Source: Datura wrightii (lineage: Eukaryota; Streptophyta; Magnoliopsida; Solanales; Solanaceae). From it: DNA of 64,000 nt. Positions 11,790 to 24,300 of this stretch are shown here, piece after piece. The stretch is taken from the NCBI GenBank assembly GCA_035772735.1, contig JASDFA010000002.1:4092001-4156000 (forward strand), given 5' to 3'. Position 1 is the first letter of the stretch; each line of letters begins with the position of its first letter. The position numbers were made by a program, and so were the translations under genes. Below the pieces are notes generated by a model that worked only from the letters and a program-made list of their open reading frames with translations, ran no database searches and was not told the origin of the DNA.

Positions 11790-14200
11790 TCAAATGTAGT
11801 TACTGGTATGTTACGAGTATTTCATCTTGATGTATATGCATTGTTAGATCCAGGGGCTACTTTATCTTTTGTGATGCCTATGTTGCTAGTAGTTTCGGAG
11901 TCAGTCCCAAAATCCTATCAGAACCCTTCTCAGTCTCTACTCCAATCGATGGCTCAGTTATAGCTCGACGTATACACAATTTGCCCTATCACAGTCCTTC
12001 AGAAAGTTACCTCAGCAGATCTAGTAGAGTTAGACATGACAAATTTTGATGTTATCTTTGGCATAGATTAGTTACACGCATATTATGCCTCAGGGAATTG
12101 TAGAGTGCAGTAGAGTTCCAGTTTTCGGGTGAGCCAGTCCTAAAGTGGAAGGGTAGTTCAGCGGTGCCTGTAGGTCACTTTATTTTCTACCTTAGGGTCA
12201 GAAAGATGATTTTCAAGGATTGCGTATACCATCTAGTTCGGGGTTAAGGATGCTACATCCGAGACCCCAACTCTCCAATTAGTTTCTATAGTGTGTGAGT
12301 ATCCAAAGGTGTTTTCAGATGATCTATCAGGTGTCCCTCCCGAGCAAGAGATTGACTTTGGTATTGACCTTCTTCCCAATACGTAGCCTATATCTATTCC
12401 TCCCTACAGAATGGCTCCAACTGAGCTAAAAGAGTTGAAAGAATAGTTGAAGGAACTCCTAGACAAGGGTTTCATCAGGCCAAGAAAATCCCCGTGGGGT
12501 ACACCAGTTCTCTTTGTTCGAAAGAAGGATGGTTCTCTTCATATGTGCATTGACTATCGGCAGTTGAAAAAGGTCACAATCAAGAATAAGTATCCCCTCC
12601 CTAGGATTAATGAATTGTTTGACCAGCTTCAGGGTGCCAAGTGTTTCTCAAAGATAGACCTCAGATCCCAATATCATCAGCTTAAATTTAGAGAGAGTGA
12701 TATCCAAAGACAGTCTTCAGAACTCGGTATGGTCACTATGAACGAATGCTCCTATAGCTTTTATGGATTTGATGAACTGGGTATTCAAGTCATATTTAGA
12801 CATATTCATGATTGTGGATGACATTCTCCTACACTCTTGGAGCGAGGAGGAGCATGCCGCTCATTTGATGATTATGCTACAGACTCTCAATGATCATCAA
12901 CTATTTGCTAAATTCAGCAAGCGTGAGTGTTGGCTGAACTCAGTAGCATTTTTGGGTAATGTGGTGTCAAGCAAGGGTGTGCAGGTGGACTCTCAGAAGA
13001 TAGAAGCTGTGAAGAATTAGCGTAGACCAGTTAGCCCTTTGGATATCAGGCGTTTCTTGGGTTTAACTGGCTATTTCAGGAGGTTTGTTAAAGGATTTTC
13101 ATTCATTGTAGCACCGTCGACTAAGTTGACCCAAAATAAAGTGAAATTTTAGTGGTCGGATGCCTGTGAGAAGAGTTTTCAGAAGTTAAAGACTCGACTC
13201 ACCTTGGCCCCAGTATTGACCCTACTTGAGGGTACAGATGAATTTTTGGTGTATTGCGATACCTCAAGGATCGGTCTTGGTTGCGTGTTGATGCAACATG
13301 GTAAGGCCATAGCTTATACTTCTAGGCAGCTTAAGACCCATGAGAAGAACTATCCGACTCACGACCTCGAGTTAGCAGCAGTGGTATTTGCCTTGAAGAT
13401 TTGGAGAAACTATTTGTATGGGGTCCATGTGGATGTGTTTACAGACCACAAGATCCTGTAATACATGTTTACTTAGAAGGACCTGAATTTATGGCAAAGA
13501 AGATGGTTAGAACTTCTTAAGGACTATAACATGAGTGTCCTTTGCTATCCGGGCAAGGCCAATGTGGTAGGAGAAGCTCTTAGCAGACATTTCATGGAGA
13601 GTGTTTCTCATGTAGAAGAGGAAAGGAATGAGTTGATCAAGGATATGCATCGTCTTGCACAATTAGGAGTTTGTCTTATTGACTCAACAAATGGTGGTGC
13701 ATTGTTCAGAATGGTTCAAAATCCTCTTTGGTAACTGAGGTCAAGGCTAAGCAAGACGAGAATTCTATTTTGATAAATTTAAAGGAAGCGGTTCAGAGGG
13801 AGATAGTGTACTTCGTTACCACGGTCATTTGTATGTTCTGGGTGTTGATGAATTGATAGATCAGATGTTCCATGAGGCTCATGGTTTCCGATATTCTATA
13901 TATCCGGGTGCCACCAAGATGTACCATGACCTACAAGAGGTCTGTTGGTGGAGTGGCATGAAGAAGGACATAGCAGAGTTTGTGGCTAAGTGTCTGAATT
14001 GTTATCATGTGAAAGTCAAGCATCAAAGACTTGGAGGTGTGCTACAAGATATTAGTATCCCTACTTGAAAGTGGGAGGATATTAATATGGACTTCATTAC
14101 AGGGTTGCCTCGTACTCGCTGATAGTATGACTCTATTTGGGTGGTTTTAGATGGGTTAACTAAGGCTTCTCATTTTCTACCGGTCAAAAATATCAACTCA
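11790..14200 (+). pseudogene. pol of family A copy 2, first part (PR-RT-RH-INT start)
   Basis: Protease sequence is at about 11800-12150 and is broken by a frameshift after ATLSFVM. Reverse transcriptase is at about 12290-13020 and includes PWGTPVLFVRKKDGS and VDDIL at the active site, with a deletion near 12720 that removes part of the palm. RNase H is at 13200-13560 (CDTSRIGLGC, TDHKIL). The integrase zinc-binding and core start is at 13829-14200. The reading stops where the CACTA element begins, and the integrase core continues at 18355. Confidence 0.8.
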
Positions 14201-16188
14201 CACTACAAAAAAATCTATGTTTAGCAACGGACAAAATTCATCAGTAAACCACCCAAATCTGTCGGTAAAGTCATTTAGAGATGGATTAGTGATGAAAATT
14301 TACCTATAGTTAAAATGCTCGTAGGTAAGTTTTTAGCGATAAATTTTGACATCTGTCACTAAATGTAGCGACGGATTAGCAACATATAATTCTGTCGCTA
14401 ACTTTAGCGATGAATATTTCCATATCTAATATCCGTCGATCATTTGGTTGTCAAATTCATCGCCGAAAAATGTTTTCCGTAGCTATTTTATCGCAATGTG
14501 TATAATATTATTTCTAATTATTTATTTATTAAATATTTATCTACGAAAATAACCATTACTATTTTTCTCTTATATATTTTTATATATATTATTTAGTAGA
14601 ACATATAAAAATGAAAGTAGTAATATTCAATAAGCATTATAAGAAATTGATTTCATATAAATAGAAATTTAAAGATTAACAAGCAGATTTAAAAATATAT
14701 AAATCTTAAAGCATTCACAACGTTCATAAGTGTTCTTCAACTAATAAAATAGAGTCTGAAAGACAAAAACTAACTAATGCCGGAAGTAGGACCTTAGGTC
14801 ATAATAGTGTTTCTCTTGAGAGACAAGGCCATAAACTCTTCTCTTCATCTCTCTTCTCAAAATCTCATAATACATTTGATTGCAACATCCATCTATTCCA
14901 ACTGTAATTGTTGTGATCATTGTTGCTCTAATCATTCTTGAGCTCTATCCTATAAATAAAAAAAATGAAAATCTTTAAAAATAAAATTACATTCAACTTA
15001 TCCAAACAGAAAAGGATATGAATGTCTTCTATAAGATCAATAAGATCACAAAATATTTTATTTACGTGCACAATTCGAGAGTGCTACCTCGTTTGAAAAG
15101 ATTTTTTACCATTGCCATGTGTATAATCATGCAAATGTAACAGAGTTCGCCTGAACAAACAAAATTCATTTTATAAAAGGATGTAATAAAATAAAATTTT
15201 AATCAACTACTGATTGTTTTTTATGTCACAACACTCTTTCGTCTTTTGAACTACCATAATCCAGAAAAAAGACAAGGCGATAAATAAATTCAAAAGAACA
15301 TAACTATGACCACTATGTTAAGAAATAACAAGTACTGAAAATCCAAAGGACCAAAAAAAATCTTTTTATTAGTTTTTACCCTTGTTGCAAATGAAATCTT
15401 ATGGGGAAAGCACAAAATCACACGCTACATACACGACAGGTATAATACACTATTTAAACTTTCTTTTAATAATCTCCAGATTCATATGATGAAAGAAGCA
15501 TTAGAATTATTCCCTAAAATTGTAATTTTGAACTTTGGTGTACACCCCTTTTCATCTATATTTTTCGCACTTCATATTTTTGTTCACCACTGTTACTTTT
15601 AGATTAAATTATAATCATGGAGAAGTTTCCTCTCTTGTTTTTAATCTTAACAACAAGAGCACTAAAGCAGTAAAACCTATTTTGTTTTCTATGGTCAAGA
15701 AGATTTTAACTTTTCAAATTTTCGGACTCTGGTTCTTTCATTACACGTGGTAATTAGTTAGATAAGTAGTTGTGTTGGCTATGCTATGATTTTCAATGAC
15801 TTGGTAATGAGAAGCATTAAAAGCCATGAAAAGCAATGTGTACAATACACTTTATAAAAGTGTCAAAGGTCTAAATAAGGATAGGAGATTTGACCCTCCC
15901 TCATATTTTTAGCCTATAAGTACATGCTTAAGAAAATGCATTGCTTCTTTTATCCTCCAATTGTAACACATTTTAGACATATGACAGACTTAACATTTGC
16001 AGCATCTAATTACTTTAGATTTCATTTTAAACAAAAAATGAAATTAACATATTATATCTTCTAAAATAAATTATCTTAACTAAAATATAGCATGTCTGCT
16101 ATTGTGGAAACTTTGTTTTATTGCTTTAATTTGCATACCTGATGTTGGAGTTCTAAATTTTTGAAGTAGAACTCAATCAACTCATCAA

Positions 16189-16200
16189 CACTACAAAAAA
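16189..16200. repeat. Internal copy of the CACTA terminus
   Basis: CACTACAAAAAA occurs once more inside the 4.15 kb CACTA element, in the same orientation as its left end. No matching target repeat was found beside it, and no second right end exists. It could be a relic of a nested related element or chance. Confidence 0.35.
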
Positions 16201-17879
16201 GTTAGATATGTATTTGCTTAAATATAAACTTTAGATATATTACTTGAACTATTAAGTAATAAGTTTTTGAAATTTCAAAATCATCCTTTAATTGTAGCCA
16301 CCAACATATAGTTTCAATTTTCCCCTGCATTCAAAATCTATCAGAAGTATAAGATACAATCTTGCATTTAGGTTGAGATGTACATAATATTAAACTCCAT
16401 CTGTAATAGATGTACATAACTTATAAAGCAACATTTTGTTTTATATTTGTGGTTGGAGAGAAAAAAATGACAATAAATAGGTAGAAGTCGTAAATATATA
16501 TGCAACAAGGTATAAATTGATAATGATGTTAATAGGTTACTCTATCTTCAAAATTATCTCTTTGTTTAGTTTAATATTTTATGAGAACTTGTAACTATAA
16601 AAAATTTAGAAAGCATGGATATAACTATCCTTTATAATACTAAAACTAAATCGAATGCCTATCAATTTTACAATTTCAAGAAACCTCAAATCTTATATTG
16701 AGGCAATCAACAGAACCAACTTCCTCAATAGTAAGCCAAACGCACAAACAAGCCATAAACAATACAATAAAGGTTCAAGTAGTAATGGTACTCCATAAAA
16801 TTAACCATTTATATATGATTCTTTATCACATATTAAGTATGAATAATGTGTGCACCAAATAGGGATACACCGCATAAACTTTCAAGATAAATAGAATATA
16901 ACAAATGAAAAAGGAGGGGGGGGGGGGAATATTAACATAAGAAGAAGAAAAATAAAGAGAGATACATATAAAAATTTGAGCAAACAATGAACTTATAAAC
17001 ATAATCGATATCATCAATGTACTAAAAAAATGTGTATATTTATACAAGTACATATGCAGAGAGTAACATATTATCTAACAGACATAAAGAGAGAGATTTA
17101 TATCAAACAAAGTACCTGCCTCTGCAGATTGTTAAGTTTCACTGCATAATGATTAACGATACCTATTGCACCTACAAAATACAAGAATATAAACATGATT
17201 CCTAATTATTCTAACAATTAAGGTGCATTAATAGTCAAGGATAACATAGATAGTGGTCGATCACCGTTGAACCAAATATAAAGGATTACTTCTAGTGAAT
17301 CATTTGCATTTTATTTTGTCCGCACGTATAAAATGTAAAAGAATACAAATATATACTCATGTCTGCTAGCTATGCCTTTCTTCAACTATTCTCAGCTTAC
17401 ATGGCTAATTTTAAAATGTTTGGCATCACCATATTTTTACCTTTCTATTTGCAAAGGCAACACCAATCATCATTACAAGTAAGCTTAATAGTATATGTAA
17501 ACATGGAAAGAACACCTACAATAACTATCATTATCAGTAAAAAAAATTGAACTAGAAAAAATTATGAATTTATAACCATAAAATTAGATATCTTGTTTTC
17601 TCATAAATGAATTCTTCAATGCCAGAAATGAAGTCTTAACCAATGAAATCCCTCAACTAAATCACATATTTTCAAAATTCAAGAGAAGAAAATCCTTTAA
17701 GGGAAAAAAAATTCAATGTCATTATGAACAAGATAGCTAATAAACAAGTAATACTTTTGAGGAAATTCAATACAGACCAATTCATATGCTTTGGAATCAT
17801 AAATGCTAAAAAAATAGAGAAATATATATTAACTGTAATAAAATTACAGACTCTGTAAAACCCTAAAAATCAAGATAAG

Positions 17880-18040
17880 CAGGAGGGGGGCGAGTCTATT
17901 GGAAAGGGACGAACTATCACTGAGGGACGAAGGGAAGCGCAGGCCACCGGTGAACTGTTGGAGGAGCCACTGACGGTAAATCCCTGGAGCAAGGAGGGAG
18001 AGCCAACCATTCGAGGATTCTGCACCGTGCCCTAGATATA
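17880..18040. other. GC-richer island inside the CACTA element
   Basis: About 160 bases with clearly higher GC content (from AGGAGGGGGGCGAGTC to CACCGTGCCC) lie in an interior that is otherwise AT-rich. On the minus strand it would read like the start of a gene, with Ser/Pro-rich codons. It may be a captured host gene fragment, which is common in CACTA elements. I do not recognise the source, and no long open frame spans it. Confidence 0.3.
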
Positions 18041-18354
18041 AGGACTTATAACATATTTAGCTAAGATATAAGATCTTATAGAAATGAAGATTCCATAGCT
18101 GAATCTCTCTCTAACTTTTAATAAATTTTGTCATCTCACTTTTGTTGTTAAAATGAAGGCGTCCAAATATAGTGTCGATATTTAAAGACGAAAAATTTTT
18201 TTTGTCATTAATCCGTCACTAGATTAGACATTAAATTTCTAATAGCCTTTTTTGCCACGAAATTATAATTTCATAGGTAATCTGTCGTTATTTAATTATG
18301 AAAAGTTATTTGACACTAAAATCCATCATTATTTTCAGTTTTTTTGTAGTGTCA

Positions 18355-19293
18355 GCAGAGGATTATGCTAAATTGTACATTCGAGAGTTAGTTCAGTCGC
18401 ATGGACTGCCCTTTTCCATCATATCAGATAGAGGTACTTAGTTTACCTCCCAGTTCTGGAGGTCGTTTCAGAAGGGACTTGGTACTCCAGTCAAGCTTAG
18501 CACAACTTTTCACCCGTAGACAGATGGTCAGGCTGAGTGGACCATTCAGACTCTTGAGGATATATTGAGAGTATGCGTGATTGACTTCAAAGGTAGTTGG
18601 GATGATTTTTTACCTATTATTAAGTTCGCATATAATAACAGTTACCACTCCAGCATTCAGACGGCTCCGTTTGAGGCCCTTTATGGACGAAGATGTAGAT
18701 CGCCTATTAGTTGGTTTGAAGTAGGTGAGACTACGTTGATAGGGCCAGATTCAGTTTATGAGACTATGGAGAAAGTTCAGCTTATTAAGGAAAGGCTGAA
18801 AACAGCTCAGAGTCATTAGAAGTCCTATACGGATGTGAGGAGGAGAGAACTTGAATCTGAAGTTGATGATTGGGTGTTCCCGAAAGTGTCTCCAATGAAG
18901 GGGGTGATGAGATTCGGAAAGAAAAAAAAGCTTAGTCCCCGATATGTTGGCCTGTACAAGATTGTGAGATATGTTGGCAAGGTGGCTTATGAGTTGGAGT
19001 TGCCCTCGAAGTTGGCTTCAACACATCCAATTTTTCATGTATCCCTCTTGAAGAAGTGCATTAGTAATTCGAATTTAGTTGTTCCGGTGGAGAGCGTAGG
19101 TGTGAAGGATAGCTATGAAGAGGTACCAGTTGAGATCCTTGATCGTCATATTCAAAAATTGAGGAACAAAGAAGTAGCTTTAGTAAAGGTTCTGTGGAGA
19201 AATCAGCTTATTGAGGGAGCTACATGTGAAGCCAAAGCAGATATGATTGTTAAGTACTCGCATCTTTTCCCTCCTAGCTCAGTTCCAGCTTGA
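18355..19293 (+). pseudogene. pol of family A copy 2, second part (integrase core and chromodomain)
   Basis: This continues the integrase interrupted at 14200. It holds the second half of the D,D,E core (SDRGT and QAEWTIQTLED regions, with a stop at about 18440 and 18519), then the GPY/F-like stretch in 18565-19000 and a chromodomain at about 19110-19270 (EILDRHIQKLRNKEV, VLWRNQ). Only a few stops interrupt it: 18440, 18519 and 18819. The frame from 18835 to its terminator at 19293 is open. This is the best kept integrase C-terminus in the window. Confidence 0.82.
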
Positions 19294-19538
19294 GGTACCA
19301 GTTTCCTCCTTAGTACACTATCCAGTTTCATGCCTAGTTCATATTTCACAGTTTCCTTTATGTTAGTACATGTATGTGTGATTAATGAATTCAGTTCAGT
19401 CATGTATTTCAGTTCAGAGTCAGTCACTCCGTCAGTTTTCAGCTTCAGATGTTCAGTATTTGGGATGGCAGTTCCTTTCCCCAGCTTTTCAGTATGTTTA
19501 TCCACATTCGAGGATGAATGTTTTCATACAGGAGATAT

Positions 19539-21710
19539 TGTAATACCATAAAATTTCCTAAGATTAGACTTGAGGGCGTAAGCAGAGAAAATAAGAAATG
19601 TTGCACCAGGTCACAGGACTACTCGTTCAGTGGCCTGTGAAGTGCTCCACTAGTCGTGGAGTGACGCGTGAAGTGGAGGCTAGCCTTGGAGGAAATCGTG
19701 GTTAGGGGGTGACCACGAGTGGTAGTCACGGGTCATGGAGTACGTCATGACTCGTGAAGTGAGTCATGTCCAAGAGGTTGAGTTGAAGGTGGAATTTTCC
19801 AGTGAAGGTCACAAGTGGGAATCATGAGTCTTCCCCTACCTCATGACTCGTGAGGTCCCCCGTTATGACTGGCAGGATCCTTTTTCCTGCATTTTTAGTA
19901 AGAGTATTTTCATAATTTCTAAGCTCCTAAGTCTTAAACTACATTGTTTTAAGCTCTGTTAGGACGGTTTTAACAGTGCTTCACCTATCCTTATTCATTA
20001 TCTCTCATGCATGCAAGATTATAGGGTTCCATTGAAGATCAAGCTTAAGAACACCCTTAGTTCTTCGCCAAAGCTCTTGGGATTTCAAGGAAGGGTGTAG
20101 AATCAGATTACCCAGGTATGTAAGTTTAAGAATGAGAGTTTTTCTTCACTCGTATGCCCAAATTCATTCTCCAATTTCATGAATTCAAGTGTATGATTCT
20201 ATGCGGTTTTAACCCAATGTATGAATTCTCTATGTTTTCATCATGGGTTTATTCTCTTAATGTTTTTAATGTTGTTTTAAGATTCATGGGCAGATTTTAT
20301 ACTTATTTTGATTACAATTTATGATTTCAAAATTTTAAGAATATGATGCTCAATTATGCAAGTTTTGTGAAAAGTTAAGATTATGACCTATGTTTTCAAG
20401 CATAATGAGATATCTAGTATAAAAGTATGATTATGAATTACCCATGTGTGAATCCATGATTTTGACTATCAAGTCTATTTAAAGCATGTTAAATTTGGGC
20501 AAGCCCACATGATCTAAGTATGTTTTCATGATCTAGTTCACTTTTATGATATTATCTTACCACATGGTTTTTGAGTCTAGACTCCCACTTTTCAGCTTGT
20601 GGTATGTTTTGAGCCAAGGCTCCTCGTATTCAAATTTCAGATTGTATATGCAATTTCATGTTCAGCTTCGTTGAAAAATGATGGTTCAGCTTTATTGAAA
20701 AATGATGGAGAGCATATGCATGTTTTTAGGAGTAGTGTCTAGCACCGAGTAGGCTAGGGGTTCAGATAAACCCTGAGCTTCAGAATTACGTGCTAACGAG
20801 GTTTATTCAGATTCTTTGGGACGTCCCTTGTGAGCTTTCCCTACCCTCAAGGGGCCTTCAGCTTGATATTGATATCATGGTAGCGTTCTTAGCCCGGGCA
20901 TGGCTTTGGACGGCTCGGCCCACTTAAGTGTAATAGTCGGGATCACGTAAGCTCTATCATGGTAATGTCGGTTATATGACGAGTCTCCCATTGTTCCTCA
21001 TGATTTTAGTTATGCATGTTCATCAATTATGATATTATGTTTTCAGCTGGTTTGACCTAATGTTCAGTTTATCAGTTTTACTTATGAATATCAATTTCAG
21101 CTCTAGATCATTCTTTAATTATGAGATTCAATTATGTTTAATCATGTTTTCAGATATCAACATGCAAGTCCTTACTTTTAGAATCTTATGATGAAATGAT
21201 TTATGATATGCATGATTTCAGTTTTACTTACTCGGTCATTTTACTTACCTTGCATACTCGGTATATTTCAAGTACTGACCGCATAGTCTATGCTGTATCA
21301 TTTTATGATACAGGCTCAAACGTTCAGATTCAGTCCCGCCGCTAGCCAGTTCTCAGAGTTTAGCCCAGACAACGTTGTGGTGAGTCCTCATCTTTCGAGG
21401 ACCTTCAGTTAGTTGTGTTGATGTCACTTTCAGTTTCAGACTTTTAGTGAGTTAGTTGGGGTCTTATCCCATCAGCTCGTCAGTATGTTAGAGGCTTTTT
21501 CAGATATAATTTTATATTTAGCTTCGGATTCAGTGTTTGTTACTACCGTTGTTCAAATATTTTAATATTCAGACTTTTGCTAATTCAGAACTCAGTTTTT
21601 CGCTTTGATTATATCGAGATTAGTTATCATGTTCATATCATGGGTCGACTTGGAGCCATTTATGATTCTAGGTTCTGTGTCTCGATCCGACCTATGTTTG
21701 GGTCATGACA
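19539..21710 (+). repeat. 3' LTR of family A copy 2 (2.17 kb)
   Basis: It starts TGTAATACCAT right after a GGAGATAT purine stretch and ends GGGTCATGACA. Its CG-rich palindrome block lies at 19600-19880, but here the motifs are mostly in decayed form (CATGACTCGT, CACGAGT). It lacks the 40-bp tandem array of the first LTR. The five bases after it, TATTG, do not match the bases before the LTR at 686. Confidence 0.82.
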
Positions 21711-21792
21711 TATTGATACATTGTATTATTGAAAATGTAGATGTATCCATTCGATTACTTCAATTGATTCAACAGAATCGATGGTGCAAATG

Positions 21793-22188
21793 CTAGTATA
21801 TCAACGTCATCTCCCCAAATACAGCATCTGTGTATCCAATTTGGGTTGTATCACATTTAATTAAGCTTTCTCTAGATACAACGTATCCCATTAGATTATC
21901 AGTTGTAGTTATACACAACGGATACATCCCCAATTCTCTGTGCTCTTTCTTCAATTCCACATACACCCTAGCACCTATGTTGTTGTGTATTTTCATAGTC
22001 ATATAATTACCTTCTATAATGTATTTTATTTTTATAGATTTGAGATTGTTATTGATTCCTAGCTACTTCGAAATTGCAGCAACTACATCAGAATAAGAAG
22101 CATACTCTTTGAACACGATCTTGTCTGTAAAGTAATCAACATAACTATTTTCATAGTTTTAGTGCCCGGAGTGACGAATAAACGCCAT
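21793..22188 (-). pseudogene. MULE-like transposase N-terminal fragment, broken
   Basis: Read on the minus strand, one frame runs from a start at 22188 (MAFIRHSGH) to a terminator at 21793, interrupted only by two in-frame stops near 22160 and 22060. Stretches such as NYENSYVDYF, SDVVAAISK, RVYVELKKE and GMYPLCIT resemble, from memory, the N-terminal part of Solanaceae Mutator-like (MULE) transposase proteins. No catalytic domain follows. The fragment directly abuts the family A LTR that ends at 21710, so that insertion may have truncated it. The assignment is moderate and rests on recall of the motif pattern. Confidence 0.4.
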
Positions 22189-23389
22189 AATACTTGAGAT
22201 TATTGTATTACCTATTTCAACTCTGCGCAAGATGGATTTGACGGATGGATTTGCAAAAGGAAAAAAAAATCTTCCGGCAGACAAATGGATAAAGAAGTAC
22301 AATCTACCAATCAATTGATTTCTGATATTACATTCTGAATCATCCAGATTAAACAAAGGATGAACAATGATACAATTTACTCCATGTATCGACGAAATCG
22401 GATTGGAGATTTGAAGCAATTTCTGGGTAGTTGCCTTTTTTTTAGCAAAATCAATAAAGAATAAAATTGTATCTCTTAATTATGCTTAATAAAAGACTCC
22501 CGTTTTATTTCATTTTAGTTAAGATATTTCACATAATTCACACTAGTTTTTATCATTTACCGTATTAAATGAATCAGTGCCCTAATTTTTAGCTTAAAAA
22601 TCGCGTATATATGCTTTGATACAACCATATACATACACTATATACAAGTGTGAAAAACTATAAATTTGTTAAAAACAATAATTAGCAATAGTATAACTGC
22701 AATATGTAATTAAGTTTCAAATCTTGATTGAAATTTTCCTTTTTAAAATAGGAACAAACTTTAAATGGGCGCGCCTCAAAAGGGACATTTGCATAAATTA
22801 GCACAAAAGGATTTGTGGACCTCAGAGTGGTAGTTCTTTGGGCCGAGAAATTGGCCTTCCACTGGCTCAATTCCTTGGTTTCATTTGTTCATCTGTCTAT
22901 TAATTCTTTTCCAACCCAGTTTATACAAATTTACTCCTCAATCTTGTAACATGAATTCTTTATTTCGAAAAATTAAGTGGCATAGCAAATAAAGTCTCTA
23001 TATTTGTTTGAAATAGCAATATTTTAAAAAATTACAATATATAGTGATAATTTAGAGTGTGCTTATTTTGGTTATGGTACCATGAAATGGAGTTCTAAAA
23101 TGGCGCTTTATATCTGCAAAGCTCAAGGGCACAACAGAGTATAAATACGGTAAATTTTGCTGCAGAGATATTGTATTCGCGCAAATATATATATATATCA
23201 TGCATGCAATTATAATATTTTTCACTATTATTATGCATGTGAATACATTATATTCCGTTATATTCTGAAATCAAAATGTTGCTACATTTCATAATTAAGT
23301 AAAATCTTGCTATTTTTATAAATCTAAGCTCGAATGACACTTTTTACCAAATTTTCTCTATTTATTTCAACTTCAATCTTAATTAATAT

Positions 23390-23611
23390 TCTGTCAGTTT
23401 CAATTTATTTATTTAATTTTAATTTGGCACGAAATTTATAAAAATAAATTTTTCTTTTAAATTTTATGATTTTAAATTAAAAATATGTAAAATATAAATA
23501 CCTTATAATTTTATAATTTTAAATTTTATCATGTAAAAAGTTAAAATTAAAAATTAATTTTTTTTAAAAAATTAAAATAAAATAACATAAACGGATTAAA
23601 ACGGAGAGAGT
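23390..23611. mobile_element. Probable MITE, about 220 bp
   Basis: The segment begins with CAGTTTCAATTTATTTATTT and ends with AACGGATTAAAACGGAGAGAG. The ends are imperfect inverted repeats of each other over about 30 bases. The interior is almost pure A/T and internally self-complementary. This matches the many plant MITEs with CTCCGTTTCAATTT-like ends. The target duplication is not clear (TATT against TATA), so the exact ends are uncertain. Confidence 0.4.
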
Positions 23612-24109
23612 ATAAAGTAGTCGGTGATATGACTGCACGATGAAATTGTTGGAGTGTTTAAAAAAATAAAATCCTACAAAAGATCATTTCATAGTATAAG
23701 CATTATTATTTTTTGGCATTTAATGCATATATTTCTAATTCACATTAATTGAAGAAATGTCTCTACCTAATTGAAACTATTATATCACCAACAACTTGAA
23801 ATTTTGTTAAATGCAAAGCTGGACTGCACATTGATGTGTTCTCTCGCAAAACGGTCATTTTAATATGGATTTTTTATTCAAATACTACTTTTAAAAAATT
23901 ATAACTATAAAAGTTACGATTTTTTAAATAAAATTACATAAATATAAATTATTTAAAATTTTATTTTTTTAATTATTTTGTATGAGTATAATTTTTTTTT
24001 AAAAATATTTATTCTAATTAAATATAAAAAAGATATTTAATATAACAATTTAAATTCGCAAAATAATATAAAATACTCTCTTTTCTTTTTCATTTTTTTT
24101 TTGCGGAAA

Positions 24110-24300
24110 TTTTAAAAGTCCTCCAAAAATCTCTCTATCTTCTCCATATTTATTATTTCAAAAATTCCTATAATCCCTCTCTCTTCTCCATTTTTTATTT
24201 TCTCAAAAATTTCTCTATCTTCTCAATTTTTATTTTTTATTCAAAATATCCAAAAATTTCTCTTTATTCTCCATTTTTATTTGATTTCCCAAGAATCCTT
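24110..24300 (+). repeat. Degenerate pyrimidine-rich tandem repeat
   Basis: Units built on CAAAAATTTCTCTATCTTCTCCATTTTT-like sequence (the core CTCTATCTTCTCCAT appears in several variants) recur four to five times with uneven spacing, followed by a run of T at 24300-24316. It looks like a diverged minisatellite. No function is evident. Confidence 0.5.

Larger units (their letters stand above)
14201..18351. mobile_element. Non-autonomous CACTA (En/Spm-like) DNA transposon, 4151 bp
   Basis: The element begins CACTACAAAAAAA and ends TTTTTTTGTAGTG, the terminal inverted repeat typical of the CACTA superfamily. It is flanked by the 3-bp direct repeat TCA (14198-14200 and 18352-18354). Removing it restores the colinear integrase sequence seen at 7930-7960 in copy 1, so both boundaries are certain to the base. 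Near both ends there are several short CGACGGATTA / CTGTCGCTA-type subterminal motifs (about 14250-14460 and 18190-18300), which in this superfamily bind transposase. The interior is AT-rich and I find no transposase domain, so it would need help in trans to move. The strand of any internal gene is unknown. Confidence 0.88.
10477..21710 (+). mobile_element. Family A Ty3/gypsy, copy 2, without own 5' LTR and split by CACTA element
   Basis: A second family A internal region follows the middle LTR directly and ends in its own 3' LTR at 19539-21710. Gag starts at 10575. Pol runs to 14200, is cut by the 4.15 kb CACTA element and resumes at 18355-19293. Its sequence clearly differs from copy 1, so it is not a recent tandem duplicate. 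The lack of a primer site between 10476 and 10490 shows that the LTR and internal region were joined by recombination or deletion. Confidence 0.75.

Noticed and set aside
16915..16930. G run of about 15 bases
   Set aside because: It is a short homopolymer in AT-rich sequence and probably a sequencing-prone site, not a functional element.
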